Source: Laspinema olomoucense D3b (GTDB lineage Bacteria > Cyanobacteriota > Cyanobacteriia > Cyanobacteriales > Laspinemataceae). From it: DNA of 64,000 bases. Of the stretch, positions 17,971 through 27,827 are shown piece after piece (position 1 is the stretch's first letter; every line of letters begins with the position of its first letter). The notes under the pieces are model-generated. The model worked only from the letters and a program-made list of their open reading frames with translations, was not told where the DNA came from and searched no databases. The stretch is from contig NZ_JAMXFA010000025.1 in assembly GCF_025370785.1 (NCBI RefSeq), positions 33,725 to 97,724 of the forward strand, read 5' to 3'. The position numbers and the translations under genes are program-made.

Positions 17971-20907
17971 ATGCTAAATTTAGAGACAACCGTGAACGAC
18001 ACAGATTTAGTCAGACAGTCTCCGCCTAATCCCGAATCTCAACCCGTCATGACCCCCGATGCTTTTGTCCACCGACACAATGGACCCTCCTCGGATGAAA
18101 TTGAGCAAATGTTGCAGGAAGTCGGGTTTTCCAGTCTGGATTCCCTGATTGAGTCTACGATTCCCAGTCGGATTCGCCGCAATATCCCCCTGAACCTCCC
18201 CCAACCCCTCAGCGAAACTGCCGCATTAACCTATCTCAAGCAAATCGCCTCCCAGAATCAACTATTCCGGTCCTTTATTGGCATGGGATACCATGACTGC
18301 ATCACCCCGCCAGTAATTCAGCGGAATATCCTGGAAAATCCTGGGTGGTACACGGCATACACCCCTTACCAGGCAGAAATCGCCCAAGGACGATTGGAGG
18401 CCCTGTTGAATTTCCAAACCATGATTGTGGATTTGACGGGGTTGGAAATTGCCAATGCCTCTTTGCTGGATGAGGCAACAGCAGCAGCGGAAGCGATGAC
18501 CCTGAGTTATGGGTTTTGTAAAACCAAGGCAACTGCCTATTTTGTCAGTGAGGATTGTCATCCCCAAACCATTGAAGTGGTCCAAACTCGCGCTAGACCC
18601 CTAGGGATTGAGGTAATTGTCGGCAATCCTAGACAATTTAATTTCGATCGCCCGGTGTTTGGGGTGTTGTTACAATATCCGGCAACCGATGGCGCGATTT
18701 ATGACTATCGGGAATTTATAGAAAAAGCTCATACTGCGGGCGCAGTCGCCACTGTGGCAGCAGATATTTTGAGTCTAGCATTACTCACCCCTCCCGGCGA
18801 ATTTGGGGCCGATATTGCTGTAGGAAGTACCCAACGGTTTGGAGTCCCCTTGGGCTATGGGGGACCCCACGCCGCCTATTTTGCCACTCGCGACGAGTAT
18901 AAACGGCAGGTTCCGGGACGAATTGTGGGAGTGTCTAAGGATGTGAATGGCGATCGCGCCTTACGTTTGGCCCTGCAAACTCGCGAACAGCATATCCGTC
19001 GGGAAAAAGCAACCAGCAATATTTGCACCGCCCAAGTCTTATTAGCGGTGATTTCCTCCATGTATGCCGTGTATCACGGTCCCAAGGGCATTAAACGGAT
19101 TGCCGAAACCGTCCATCACCTCACGGTAATTTTGGCCGCCGGATTAAACCGTCTGGGATACAGCATGGGTTCGGAACCCTTTTTCGATACCTTGCGGGTG
19201 GAGTTGGGGACCAAATCCCAGTCCCAACTTCTTGCAGCAGCAGCGAATCATCAGATTAATCTCCGGGTTCTGGATGAAACCACCCTGTCCATTAGTTTAG
19301 ATGAAACAACCACCCTGGAAGAATTAGAGAATCTCTGGCAGATTTTCGCCAGTGGGGAACCGTTGCCGTTTACGGTGGAACAACTCGCCGGGGAAGTCAA
19401 TAGTCGCTTTGACTCCACCTTTGCGCGAACGAGTAGCTATCTCACTCACCCGGTGTTTAATCGCTATCACTCAGAAACGGAACTGTTGCGCTATCTGCAT
19501 CGCTTGGAATCCAAGGATTTATCTCTCACTACTTCGATGATTCCCTTGGGTTCTTGTACCATGAAGCTGAATGCAACGGCAGAAATGATTCCCATCACTT
19601 GGCCGGAATTTGGAAAAATTCACCCGTTTGCACCAACTGCCCAAACCCAAGGATATCAGATGTTATTCCAGCAGTTGGAGGCAGGGTTAGCAGAAATTAC
19701 CGGATTTGCTGGGATTTCTCTGCAACCGAATGCCGGTTCCCAAGGGGAATATGCGGGATTGTTGGTGATTCGTCAGTATCACGAACATCGCGGGGAATCT
19801 CATCGCAATATCTGTTTGATTCCGACTTCCGCCCACGGGACGAATCCAGCAAGTGCGGTGATGTGCGGGATGAAAGTGGTTCCCGTTGCCTGTGATGAAA
19901 ATGGAAATATTAATGTTGAGGACCTGAAGGCGAAGGCGCAGAAGCATTCTCAGCACTTGGCGGCGTTAATGGTAACGTATCCTTCCACTCATGGGGTATT
20001 TGAGGTGGGGATTAAGGACCTGTGCCAGGTTATCCATGATTGCGGTGGTCAAGTGTATATGGATGGGGCAAATATGAATGCCCAAGTGGGGTTATGTCGT
20101 CCCGGGGATTTTGGGGCGGATGTCTGTCACTTGAATTTACATAAAACCTTCTGTATTCCGCATGGGGGTGGCGGTCCGGGAATGGGTCCGATTGGGGTAA
20201 TGCCCCATTTAGTACCGTTTCTGCCCGGACATTCCGTGGTGAATCTGGGCAGTGACGAGGCGATCGGGGCGGTTTCGGCGGCCCCTTGGGGAAGTGCGAG
20301 TATTCTGCCCATTTCCTGGATGTATATGGCCATGATGGGTTCGGCAGGATTGACCGCAGCAACTCAGGTGGCGATTTTGAATGCGAATTATATTGCCAAG
20401 CGGTTAGATCCATTTTATCCGGTGTTGTATAAGGGTAAAACGGGGTTGGTGGCCCATGAGTGTATTTTGGATTTGCGATCGCTGAAAAAATCGGCGGGAA
20501 TTGAAGTGGAGGATATTGCTAAGCGGTTGATGGATTATGGGTTCCATGCGCCTACGGTTTCTTGGCCCGTAGCGGGGACAATTATGGTGGAACCGACGGA
20601 AAGTGAGTCTAAGGAAGAATTGGACCGCTTCTGTGAGGCAATGATTGCGATTCGGGAGGAGATTCGGGCGATCGAGGCGGGGACGATGGATGGGGAAAAT
20701 AATCCGTTGAAGAATGCGCCACATCCGGCAACGGTGGCGATCGCCTCGGAGTGGAATCGTCCTTATAGTCGGGAACAGGCAGTATTTCCGGCCCCTTGGA
20801 CGCGAGAACACAAGTTTTGGCCCTCGGTGGGACGGATTGATAATGCTTATGGCGATCGCAATTTAGTCTGTTCTTGTTTACCGATGGAGGACTATTCCCA
20901 AGAGTAA
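17971..20907 (+). CDS. gcvP: Glycine dehydrogenase (decarboxylating), P protein
   Basis: PLP enzyme that decarboxylates glycine and passes the aminomethyl group to lipoyl-GcvH. The 978-residue single chain contains both halves (homologous to GcvPA and GcvPB). The N-terminal half starts [17 protein letters not shown] and has [15 protein letters not shown]; the C-terminal half holds the PLP-lysine in [20 protein letters not shown] (Lys about residue 726) and the glycine-rich loop next to it. Length fits the family. The start is ATG at 17971, without an evident Shine-Dalgarno sequence. A hairpin at 20928-20965 follows. Confidence 0.98.
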   Translation: MLNLETTVNDTDLVRQSPPNPESQPVMTPDAFVHRHNGPSSDEIEQMLQEVGFSSLDSLIESTIPSRIRRNIPLNLPQPLSETAALTYLKQIASQNQLFRSFIGMGYHDCITPPVIQRNILENPGWYTAYTPYQAEIAQGRLEALLNFQTMIVDLTGLEIANASLLDEATAAAEAMTLSYGFCKTKATAYFVSEDCHPQTIEVVQTRARPLGIEVIVGNPRQFNFDRPVFGVLLQYPATDGAIYDYREFIEKAHTAGAVATVAADILSLALLTPPGEFGADIAVGSTQRFGVPLGYGGPHAAYFATRDEYKRQVPGRIVGVSKDVNGDRALRLALQTREQHIRREKATSNICTAQVLLAVISSMYAVYHGPKGIKRIAETVHHLTVILAAGLNRLGYSMGSEPFFDTLRVELGTKSQSQLLAAAANHQINLRVLDETTLSISLDETTTLEELENLWQIFASGEPLPFTVEQLAGEVNSRFDSTFARTSSYLTHPVFNRYHSETELLRYLHRLESKDLSLTTSMIPLGSCTMKLNATAEMIPITWPEFGKIHPFAPTAQTQGYQMLFQQLEAGLAEITGFAGISLQPNAGSQGEYAGLLVIRQYHEHRGESHRNICLIPTSAHGTNPASAVMCGMKVVPVACDENGNINVEDLKAKAQKHSQHLAALMVTYPSTHGVFEVGIKDLCQVIHDCGGQVYMDGANMNAQVGLCRPGDFGADVCHLNLHKTFCIPHGGGGPGMGPIGVMPHLVPFLPGHSVVNLGSDEAIGAVSAAPWGSASILPISWMYMAMMGSAGLTAATQVAILNANYIAKRLDPFYPVLYKGKTGLVAHECILDLRSLKKSAGIEVEDIAKRLMDYGFHAPTVSWPVAGTIMVEPTESESKEELDRFCEAMIAIREEIRAIEAGTMDGENNPLKNAPHPATVAIASEWNRPYSREQAVFPAPWTREHKFWPSVGRIDNAYGDRNLVCSCLPMEDYSQE

Positions 20908-20927
20908 TTTCAGGGAACTGAAAAGCT

Positions 20928-20965
20928 AGGGAGAGGATGGGTGCGATCGCGCCCATTTTCTCCCT
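20928..20965 (+). terminator. Probable terminator of gcvP
   Basis: AGGGAGA (20928-20934) pairs with TCTCCCT (20959-20965), and ATGGG/CCCAT extends the inner stem; the T-rich GGAATTTTCTC follows. The loop contains the HIP1 octamer. Confidence 0.5.
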
Positions 20966-21539
20966 GGAATTTTCTCTGATGACGATTTAAACTATCTGGA
21001 AAACCCGGGCATTTTTACCGGGAATTTTCTCTGATGGAGATTTAAAACCGGGTTAATTTGAGAGATTCTGAGGAGGGGTGTGGAGAGAGAGAAAGTTGCG
21101 ATCGCCTCGGGTTAACACTCCGCAAATAGGGGTCACTCGCCTCTGAACCCAAGTCACCTACAACCCATACTACAGAAGGCGATTATTTGTCTCAACGGTT
21201 AGATTGGGCGATTTTAGGGTAGTCGGGAATGGATGAAACCCTTTCTCCTTACGAACTCAAGCGGGAACATCTTTATTTTTTCCGGATACCGGGAAAATAG
21301 GGAACCCATCCCCCAAGGGAGACGTCTCCATGTCGGAGTGCCTAATAATCACATCGGAAACCTCCCTCAACTTGTCCCTCTTATTAAATGTACTTACTTC
21401 TCGTTAAAACCGAATCCCTGATTCTAAAAATTATTGATTTGTGCCCTACTCCGGAAAGAATCGCGTTTCACAAAATTGTCACTTTATTATAGAGACTTAA
21501 GTGAACTTCACTTACTCAGTAGTTAAAGGATAAAATTAT

Positions 21540-21616
21540 TAGAATATTGACACAAATTAGAGATGAGAGACCCTAGAAATTTCCTCCCCTTCCGAAACTT
21601 TAGAGGTCTCTTTTTT
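21540..21616 (+). ncRNA. Candidate small RNA with rho-independent terminator
   Basis: TAGAAT at 21540-21545 could be a -10 box. The following segment ends in AGAGACC (21566-21572) paired with GGTCTCT (21605-21611) and a run of six T (21611-21616). The loop holds TTTCCTCCCCTTCC, unpaired and complementary to Shine-Dalgarno sequences, as in cyanobacterial regulatory sRNAs. The inverted repeat at 21499-21513 lies just upstream and could be an operator. Not matched to a known family. Confidence 0.4.
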
Positions 21617-22351
21617 AAAGAAATAACCCTGTGATATCTATTTTTAAATTTTAGTTCCCGATTTTTTTTATTTTTTTATTCTTTAATTGTCTTGAAAAAG
21701 TATTTATAAATCGCCCCTTATTGCTCAAATTGCTAAATTCCTTAATGACAGGGAATCTTCAGACTAATAGATTAATTTTACTAGACCTTTTGCCGAATTT
21801 CCCAACTCCGCCCTACCTGAAAGCAGCAAAATCGGTAGAGACTGATTCCCTAAGATGCAAAGGGTCTAAATTTTTAGGGATTATTAATCTTTAATTGCAA
21901 TCATCAGTTTCCCCAAGCATCCCCTAGAATACTCTGGGAGAGAGGCTTTCAGGCAAAAAGGAGTCAGAAATTTCGGGCTTTATTCTTCCCCTAATGTGCT
22001 GACGTTTCAGGGACTTGCTTAACCTTGATGGCCCGATTAAACTTATAAAAAAAAATTAAAAATCCGCAAAAATACCGAAGCCAACTGATCATGATGTTGG
22101 GTAAGGTGAAACGTAGGTTCTACAAGTACAGAAAGGTTCCGTGCTTTAAATTTAATCCGATAGCGCTTGCCTAGAAAATAAATTTAAACCTTCGGAAACA
22201 TTCCCGGAATAATCAAGTCTAACCACTTAACGGGAACATCCTGGATTTGGCAAATGTCAATGAAGGGAACAAGGGAAATCAAAATCTGGTCTTTCCTTGA
22301 TGTACAGCTTTATAAGCAGATAACTCATGATACAACTCGGGGTGTTTAGCA

Positions 22352-22474
22352 GTGGACATCATTATTAAATTAGAAAATTCCCAAGTTCAAATTAAGGATG
22401 ATGCTCAAGATGTCCTCCGACAATCTAAGCGAAGAAATAAACATTCTAAATCAGGGAATCCCTACCTCTTATAG
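22352..22474 (+). CDS. Possible small protein (40 aa)
   Basis: A GTG-initiated frame encodes MDIIIKLENSQVQIKDDAQD, then a basic tail with SKRRNKHSKS and the end NPYLL. Composition is protein-like, but no ribosome site is evident and I do not recognise it. It may equally be part of the leader of the giant gene. Confidence 0.25.
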   Translation: MDIIIKLENSQVQIKDDAQDVLRQSKRRNKHSKSGNPYLL

Positions 22475-22580
22475 GGAGCATCTATAGCGAAATCAGTCCC
22501 GGGAACGGGAAACCCGGCTTTCCGTTTCCCCGACGCAGTTCCATGACCTTTTATTGACTCTCAAACACTGGAGCTCATTT

Positions 22581-25500
22581 ATGTTGACCGAACAAGAAAT
22601 ACGCGACCAAGTAAACGGCACCACCACTGACCCAGCAGCCACAGCACCCCAGGATGGGACCGTCGTGGTAACCGTTACTGAAACCCCCGAGGAAGCAGCA
22701 ACAACGGAACCAACTATGACCACCACGGATGCGACTCCTAAAGAACCTGTAACGGAAGAAACCACAGCAGCGGCGACAGGCGACGGAACAACCGCAGATG
22801 ATGGCACCGCCACGACGACTGCTGTTGTGCAAGATGACACTGTTACCACAGAAGATGGCACCGCCACCCAGCCGGACCTGATGACCATGACTTTTCTGGC
22901 GGGAGAGGCCCCCGAAGATGGCACGGTCTCCGATGCTGACTTGGCTGCCATGAGTTCTGTTGTAGACGATGGCACTACAGAAGATGCCACCACAGAAGAT
23001 GGCACCCTGACCGACGGTGACCCGATCGCCACCACGGCCATTCCCGCAGAAGGGACCGAAGGTGAAGCCACCCCAGAAGATGGCACCGTCACCGAAGAGA
23101 TGGTGCAAATCACTGCCATGACGCCAGAAGAAATGGCACAAGCTGAAGTCATCAAAGAAATAGAAGATTCCGGCATATTTCAGGAAGACTTCTATCTGGC
23201 CATGCATAGCGACGTTAAAGCAGCCGTCATGCGCGGAGAAACCACGGCGATTGAGCACTTCGCCCAATTTGGGATGACAGAACTCCGCAATTGCAACGCC
23301 TTTATCGACTTCAAAGGCTACCTCGCAAATAACGCAGACGTTGAAGAAGCCGTCGAACAGGGCCAGTTCACTGCCTTCAGTCACTTTGTGAGCAAGGGCC
23401 AGTTTGAGAAACGGGTCGCCCATGCCTTGTTCAAAGCGGAAGAATACGAAGCCTTCCATCCAGACGTTAAGCAAGCCGTTGCCGAGGGTAAAACCACGTC
23501 TTGGGGTCACTTCATGCAATTTGGCTGGAAAGAAAACCGCAAGTTTAGCTCATTCTTCAATGCTGAATATTATCTCCAGCAAAATGGTGATGTTGCACAA
23601 GCGGTAGCCGCCGGTCAAACTACGGCGATCGAACATCTGTTTGAATTTGGCCTGAAAGAGATGCGCAAGATCCACCCCTTGATGGACCTCAAAGTGGTGG
23701 CCGAAGCCAACAGCGAGAAGATTAAGAGCTTTTTCAACGTGAGTGAACTCTCCGCCCTCAGCGGATTTGACCTCATCTCTTATGCCTTCAATGTAGCGAT
23801 TCCCCAAGGATTGCCAACCTCTGAATCCTTCAGCTTCAGCAGTCTGGAATCTCTCTTTGGGTCTCAGTTGACCAGCATTTTCCAGGTCAGCAGCTTCTCG
23901 CAAATCACCATCGAGCAACTGTTCACCTTCTTCGGTAGCGCGGAAGGTCAGGAACTCTTAGGTAGTGCCGGTGGCGATGACCTGAGTGAGGGCAGCGGCA
24001 ACAACCTCAGCGGCAGCGGTGGCCTCGACGGTGGTAGCGAAGACCTGGATGACGATGAGGGAGATGACGCCCAAGACGGATCCGATCAACCCCAAATCGT
24101 CTTTGATATCCCCAGTGCCGGTCCGGGTATTCCCACCAATGATGGCGGCGGCCAAACTCCAGAAGAACCGGGCGAAACTCCAGAAGACCCCACCAGTCCG
24201 CCTCCTGCACCGACTGCGTTATTCAACCTCCAATACGTTGTCCAGAACAACCTAGAGCTACTCCAAGCACAGTTTGCCAGCTTTGATTTCAGCAATTTGA
24301 CGGCAGAACAGGCCGCGCAAATTCAAGAATACGCTGCTGCCGAAGGATTGGCTCCTTCCGCCTTCGTCAACTTGAGCTACTTCGAGTCTGTGGTCAAAAC
24401 TCAAGTTGAGACCAAACTCCTAGAGCAAGGGATGACCCAGGAACAAATCGCCAGCCTCAGCTTACAAGAGTTGCTGGAAAAATCCCTGGAAGTGGGATTG
24501 AGCCCGACTCCGTTAATCGATTTGTCTTACTTCAAATCGGTTAACAGCACCCAACTGACGGAACTGTCGGCTAAACTCGGAGTAGATATCTCGACCTTCA
24601 CCAACCAAGAACTGTTTGAGTTCATTGTGAAAGAAGGTATCGCAGCCGGTTTAAATCCGTCTCCTTTCTTCAGTGTTGACTACATCAAGAACCTCTACCT
24701 CGAAAACATTCGTGAGTTTTACAGCGTCGAGAGTATCTCGGAACTTGAAACTCCTGAAGTTTTGGATCATGTCTTCAGTAGCGGTAACTTCGTTCTGGAT
24801 CTGAAATTCTACCGCACCAGCTACACCGTAGAACTGGATGCCCACGCCAAAGAATTGTTGGGTGACCCTGCCGCCACTGGGGAAGACCTCAGCGACGATC
24901 AGGTGAAAGCTTATGCCTTGGGTGAAGGGAAGGACGCCGGTTTACAGACTTCTCCATTTGATATTGAAGGCTTCAGCGTACAGTATGAGGCGGAACTGAA
25001 GGCGTTCTACGAGGTAGAGTCGGTTGAAACCCTCAGCCAGTATGAAATTTACAGCTTCATGGTCACCGAGGCGATCGCCCAAGGACTCAATGTTAGCGAA
25101 TATATTGAGGTCTCCTACTATCAAAGCACCTTTGAGGCGGCCCTCATTGCTACCTTTGAAGTTGCTTCGATTAGTGAAATCACCCCAGAACAAATAGTCA
25201 GCTTTGTGTTCGGTGATGCTGCTCCCTTCGTTGATACCGACTACTTTAAGCTGAAATACGGTGAACAAGTCACCGCTGACGGCACCGCTGTTAAAGACCT
25301 CACGGGTAAAGAACTCCAGTTCTACATTTTCAGCGAAGGCTGGGAAGCTGGATACACCAGTCTGTCTGCCTTTAACCTAGAAGCGATTAAGGCTGATACC
25401 ACGATTTCCAGCCAACTGCTGACCTTCTACGGTGTCGCTTCTATCGAAGAGGTTTCTTCCTCCCAGATTGTCACCTACATGACTGAGGGAGCCTGGAAAA

Positions 25501-27641
25501 TGGGCATCGACCTGTCGCAGTTCGTTGCACCAGAAGATATCGAACTCTATCGTGACCAAAATGCTGCCCTCCTGGCGGAATACTACGGCATTGAACTGGC
25601 GCAGGTGGAAACCCTCAACAGCGAACTGGTCATCGACTTCCAGTTTGGCGGGGCCACTGAGGTTGCTGACTTAGAGTACATCCGCGAGACCTTGGGTGCA
25701 GAAATCCTGGCAGCGGTGACGGCAACAGGCAGCACCATCACTGATGTGAGCCAACTGACCAAGCTGCAAATGGTCGAGTACCTGTATGCACAGGAAAGCT
25801 TAGAAACGGTCAAGCTGTCCGCCTTTGATGTAGCCGGATATGTAGAAGCCAATGGTGAGGCGATCGCCGAAGCCTTGGGGATCGAAGTTGAAGCCCTCAG
25901 CCAGATTGACAGCAAGCAAATCGAGCAGTTCATGCTCAAAGAAGGCGTGGAACTCGGTCTGAGCTTAGACGGATTGGTGGACACGGCTTATATTCAAGAG
26001 GCTTATGGCCTTGCGATCGCCGAATCCCTCAACATCACCGTAGAGGAAGTTGCCAGCCTCGACAGTGCCGCCGTCCTGAACTGGGTCACCACCGAATTCT
26101 CTGCACTGGATGTGAACTTCCTCGCCTACCAGTTTGAGCAACTGACTGTCGAGCAACAAACCCAACTGTTGACGGGATTAGAAATCACACTCAGCGAAGG
26201 TGCTTCCTTGAGCGTGGAACAAATCCTTGAGATTGCCTACAGTGAAGAATTCAAGGCTGCCTTAGCGGTGGAAGAAATCAAACTGAGTGCGATCGATATC
26301 GCCGCCTATCTGGCCGACAACAGTGAGGCATTAGCAGCCTTCTACAGCGATGAAAGCAGCCCTGTTCAAGTCAAGAGCGGTTCCTTCAAACTCGGTAAGA
26401 GCGGCTCATTTGGCTCCTTGAAATCGATGAGTGGTTCCGCTAAGTTCAAGAGCGGTTCAATCAAGCTCAAGAGTGGTTCTCTGAAACTCAGTGGGGCGAT
26501 CGACGAGGGTGGTGAATTCGATGTAAACACCCTCACTGATAAGCAAATCATGAAGTTTGCCCTCACTGAAGGCTTGAAACAAGGAATCAGCCTCACCGAG
26601 TATGTGGATGTTGAGTACCTCAAAGAACAGTTCAGCGTTGACCTGGCGCAGCACTACAATATTGAAGTGAGTTCCGTGGTTGACCTCAAGGAAGAACTGG
26701 TTCTGGACTTCCTCTATGAGGGCGGTCTCTCTAGTGAGATTGACTTCGAGTTCGTCCGTACTCAGTATGCAGCGCAAATCACCGGCCAGTTTGGAGTCGC
26801 GGTTGACCAAATCACCGATGCTCAAGTCCTAGAATTTGCTTATGGCCAGATTGCTTCGGGAGCAGACTTCTCCCCAACGCCGGTTGATGTTGAAGGATTT
26901 GTGGCGGAATATGGCACTCAACTCCTGGAAATCGCTGGTGCCTCCTCTACCTCTGGTGTCTTCAGCAAGTCGGATATCGTCTCCTTCATGTTCAACCAAG
27001 CGTCTGAACTGGGAATTGATGTTACCCAATTTGTTGCGATGGATTACTTCACCGAGAACTTATCGGATACAATCCTAGCGAACTACAGCCTGGAAAATGT
27101 CTTCAATATCAGTGGTGAGCAAGTTTACGACTTCATGACCACTGAAGGTATCGCTCAAGGGTTAGAGACCTCCGCTCTGGTTGACTTAGAGTGGTATAAA
27201 ACCAACTATGCCACGGTGCTGGAAGAAGACAAAGCACTAATCGACGTCGATGCCAACGGCGAAACGTCTAACGACGAACTCTTGGATTATATAACGGGTG
27301 CCGGGTTAGAAAAGGGTCAAAATCCCTCGGAGTTGGTTGACTTCGCGTCCTATCGGGCGGAAGGCTCGGCCTCAGCGCAAGCCCTGCTCACTTGGGCTAA
27401 TGCTTCTGCCCTGGAACAAGTCACCTACTCAGAAACCCTAGAGTTTATGATGACTGATGGAGCAGAAGCTGGGTTCAATCCCTCTGCTGGTCTGGATGTG
27501 AATGCACTGAAAACTCAAAATGCTGAAGCTCTGATTCAGTTCTACAGCGCCAGCGCCATCACGGAAGTGACCAACGTCCAAACGTTGAACTACGTCTTGG
27601 GTTCCGGATACCAACAACCCGCAGAACCCCCCGTGGTGTAA
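22581..27641 (+). CDS. Giant acidic repeat protein, probably cell-surface or secreted
   Basis: A 1,686-residue product from ATG 22581; an in-frame TTG nine codons earlier is less likely. Four zones are visible. Residues ~12-185: Thr/Glu/Asp-rich with recurring DGT triplets (EDGT, DDGT). About 200-365: four units of ~50 residues with the form YLxxxxDVxxAVxxGxxTAxxHFxxFGxxExR, a repeat I know from secreted bacterial proteins with RTX-like features. About 460-543: a Gly/Asp/Ser- then Pro-rich linker. About 547-1673: many ~60-70-residue units built around AxFYxVxSIxEL...FxxxEGxxxGLxxSxxxDxxYY. Essentially Cys-free and very acidic, with no classical signal peptide or membrane span. A Lys/Ser-rich KSGS patch interrupts one unit (about 1265-1305). 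The likely role is an S-layer, sheath or adhesin component, exported by an unknown route. A clean terminator follows. Confidence 0.85.
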   Translation: MLTEQEIRDQVNGTTTDPAATAPQDGTVVVTVTETPEEAATTEPTMTTTDATPKEPVTEETTAAATGDGTTADDGTATTTAVVQDDTVTTEDGTATQPDLMTMTFLAGEAPEDGTVSDADLAAMSSVVDDGTTEDATTEDGTLTDGDPIATTAIPAEGTEGEATPEDGTVTEEMVQITAMTPEEMAQAEVIKEIEDSGIFQEDFYLAMHSDVKAAVMRGETTAIEHFAQFGMTELRNCNAFIDFKGYLANNADVEEAVEQGQFTAFSHFVSKGQFEKRVAHALFKAEEYEAFHPDVKQAVAEGKTTSWGHFMQFGWKENRKFSSFFNAEYYLQQNGDVAQAVAAGQTTAIEHLFEFGLKEMRKIHPLMDLKVVAEANSEKIKSFFNVSELSALSGFDLISYAFNVAIPQGLPTSESFSFSSLESLFGSQLTSIFQVSSFSQITIEQLFTFFGSAEGQELLGSAGGDDLSEGSGNNLSGSGGLDGGSEDLDDDEGDDAQDGSDQPQIVFDIPSAGPGIPTNDGGGQTPEEPGETPEDPTSPPPAPTALFNLQYVVQNNLELLQAQFASFDFSNLTAEQAAQIQEYAAAEGLAPSAFVNLSYFESVVKTQVETKLLEQGMTQEQIASLSLQELLEKSLEVGLSPTPLIDLSYFKSVNSTQLTELSAKLGVDISTFTNQELFEFIVKEGIAAGLNPSPFFSVDYIKNLYLENIREFYSVESISELETPEVLDHVFSSGNFVLDLKFYRTSYTVELDAHAKELLGDPAATGEDLSDDQVKAYALGEGKDAGLQTSPFDIEGFSVQYEAELKAFYEVESVETLSQYEIYSFMVTEAIAQGLNVSEYIEVSYYQSTFEAALIATFEVASISEITPEQIVSFVFGDAAPFVDTDYFKLKYGEQVTADGTAVKDLTGKELQFYIFSEGWEAGYTSLSAFNLEAIKADTTISSQLLTFYGVASIEEVSSSQIVTYMTEGAWKMGIDLSQFVAPEDIELYRDQNAALLAEYYGIELAQVETLNSELVIDFQFGGATEVADLEYIRETLGAEILAAVTATGSTITDVSQLTKLQMVEYLYAQESLETVKLSAFDVAGYVEANGEAIAEALGIEVEALSQIDSKQIEQFMLKEGVELGLSLDGLVDTAYIQEAYGLAIAESLNITVEEVASLDSAAVLNWVTTEFSALDVNFLAYQFEQLTVEQQTQLLTGLEITLSEGASLSVEQILEIAYSEEFKAALAVEEIKLSAIDIAAYLADNSEALAAFYSDESSPVQVKSGSFKLGKSGSFGSLKSMSGSAKFKSGSIKLKSGSLKLSGAIDEGGEFDVNTLTDKQIMKFALTEGLKQGISLTEYVDVEYLKEQFSVDLAQHYNIEVSSVVDLKEELVLDFLYEGGLSSEIDFEFVRTQYAAQITGQFGVAVDQITDAQVLEFAYGQIASGADFSPTPVDVEGFVAEYGTQLLEIAGASSTSGVFSKSDIVSFMFNQASELGIDVTQFVAMDYFTENLSDTILANYSLENVFNISGEQVYDFMTTEGIAQGLETSALVDLEWYKTNYATVLEEDKALIDVDANGETSNDELLDYITGAGLEKGQNPSELVDFASYRAEGSASAQALLTWANASALEQVTYSETLEFMMTDGAEAGFNPSAGLDVNALKTQNAEALIQFYSASAITEVTNVQTLNYVLGSGYQQPAEPPVV
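26370..26496 (+). repeat. In-frame KSGS low-complexity patch
   Basis: Repeated AAGAGCGGTTC-like units encode KSGSFKLGKSGSFG, SAKFKSGSIKLKSG and related steps, giving about ten Lys in a 40-residue stretch of an otherwise acidic protein. It lies within one of the ~65-residue repeat units. Confidence 0.75.
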
Positions 27642-27734
27642 CATGACTCACAAAGAGGGCGGAGGCGAAGTCGCCGCCACCCTCCAACGGACAACGGGGG
27701 CTAATCTAAGTAACTCCAGCCCCGGTTGACCACT

Positions 27735-27780
27735 ATAGGCCACCCACTTGCTCAACATTGCTAGGTGGGTGGCTATTTTT
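27735..27780 (+). terminator. Terminator of the giant repeat gene
   Basis: TAGGCCACCCAC (from 27736) pairs with GTGGGTGGCTA (27765-27775), followed by TTTTT. It also rules out the upstream GTG as the start of the kinase gene that follows. Confidence 0.85.
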
Positions 27781-27827
27781 ATGGCGGTACAAGTACAATA
27801 TCGGATACTAATAAAGAGCAACGACTT

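Larger units (their letters stand above)
20908..22580. other. Long AT-rich leader region upstream of the giant repeat gene
   Basis: About 1.67 kb without a convincing long gene. It holds two direct repeats of GGAATTTTCTCTGATG (20966-20981 and 21021-21036, 55 bases apart), an inverted repeat AAGTGAA-C-TTCACTT (21499-21513), an sRNA-like terminator hairpin (21566-21616) and a 40-codon frame (22352-22474). The AT content from 21420 to 22480 is clearly higher than in neighbouring DNA. Confidence 0.5.

Noticed and set aside
21931..21970. Segment GGCTTTCAGGCAAAAAGGAG resembling part of a glycine riboswitch
   Set aside because: Only one short motif matches; the other conserved arms are absent, and the downstream gene is not a glycine gene. 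An Rfam cmscan would settle it.
22493..23519. Long minus-strand frames (227 and 314 codons) opposite the start of the giant repeat gene
   Set aside because: They are antisense to the repetitive Thr/Asp-rich coding region, have Ser/Val- or Gly/Phe-rich low-complexity composition and no ribosome site; best explained as shadows of the repeats.
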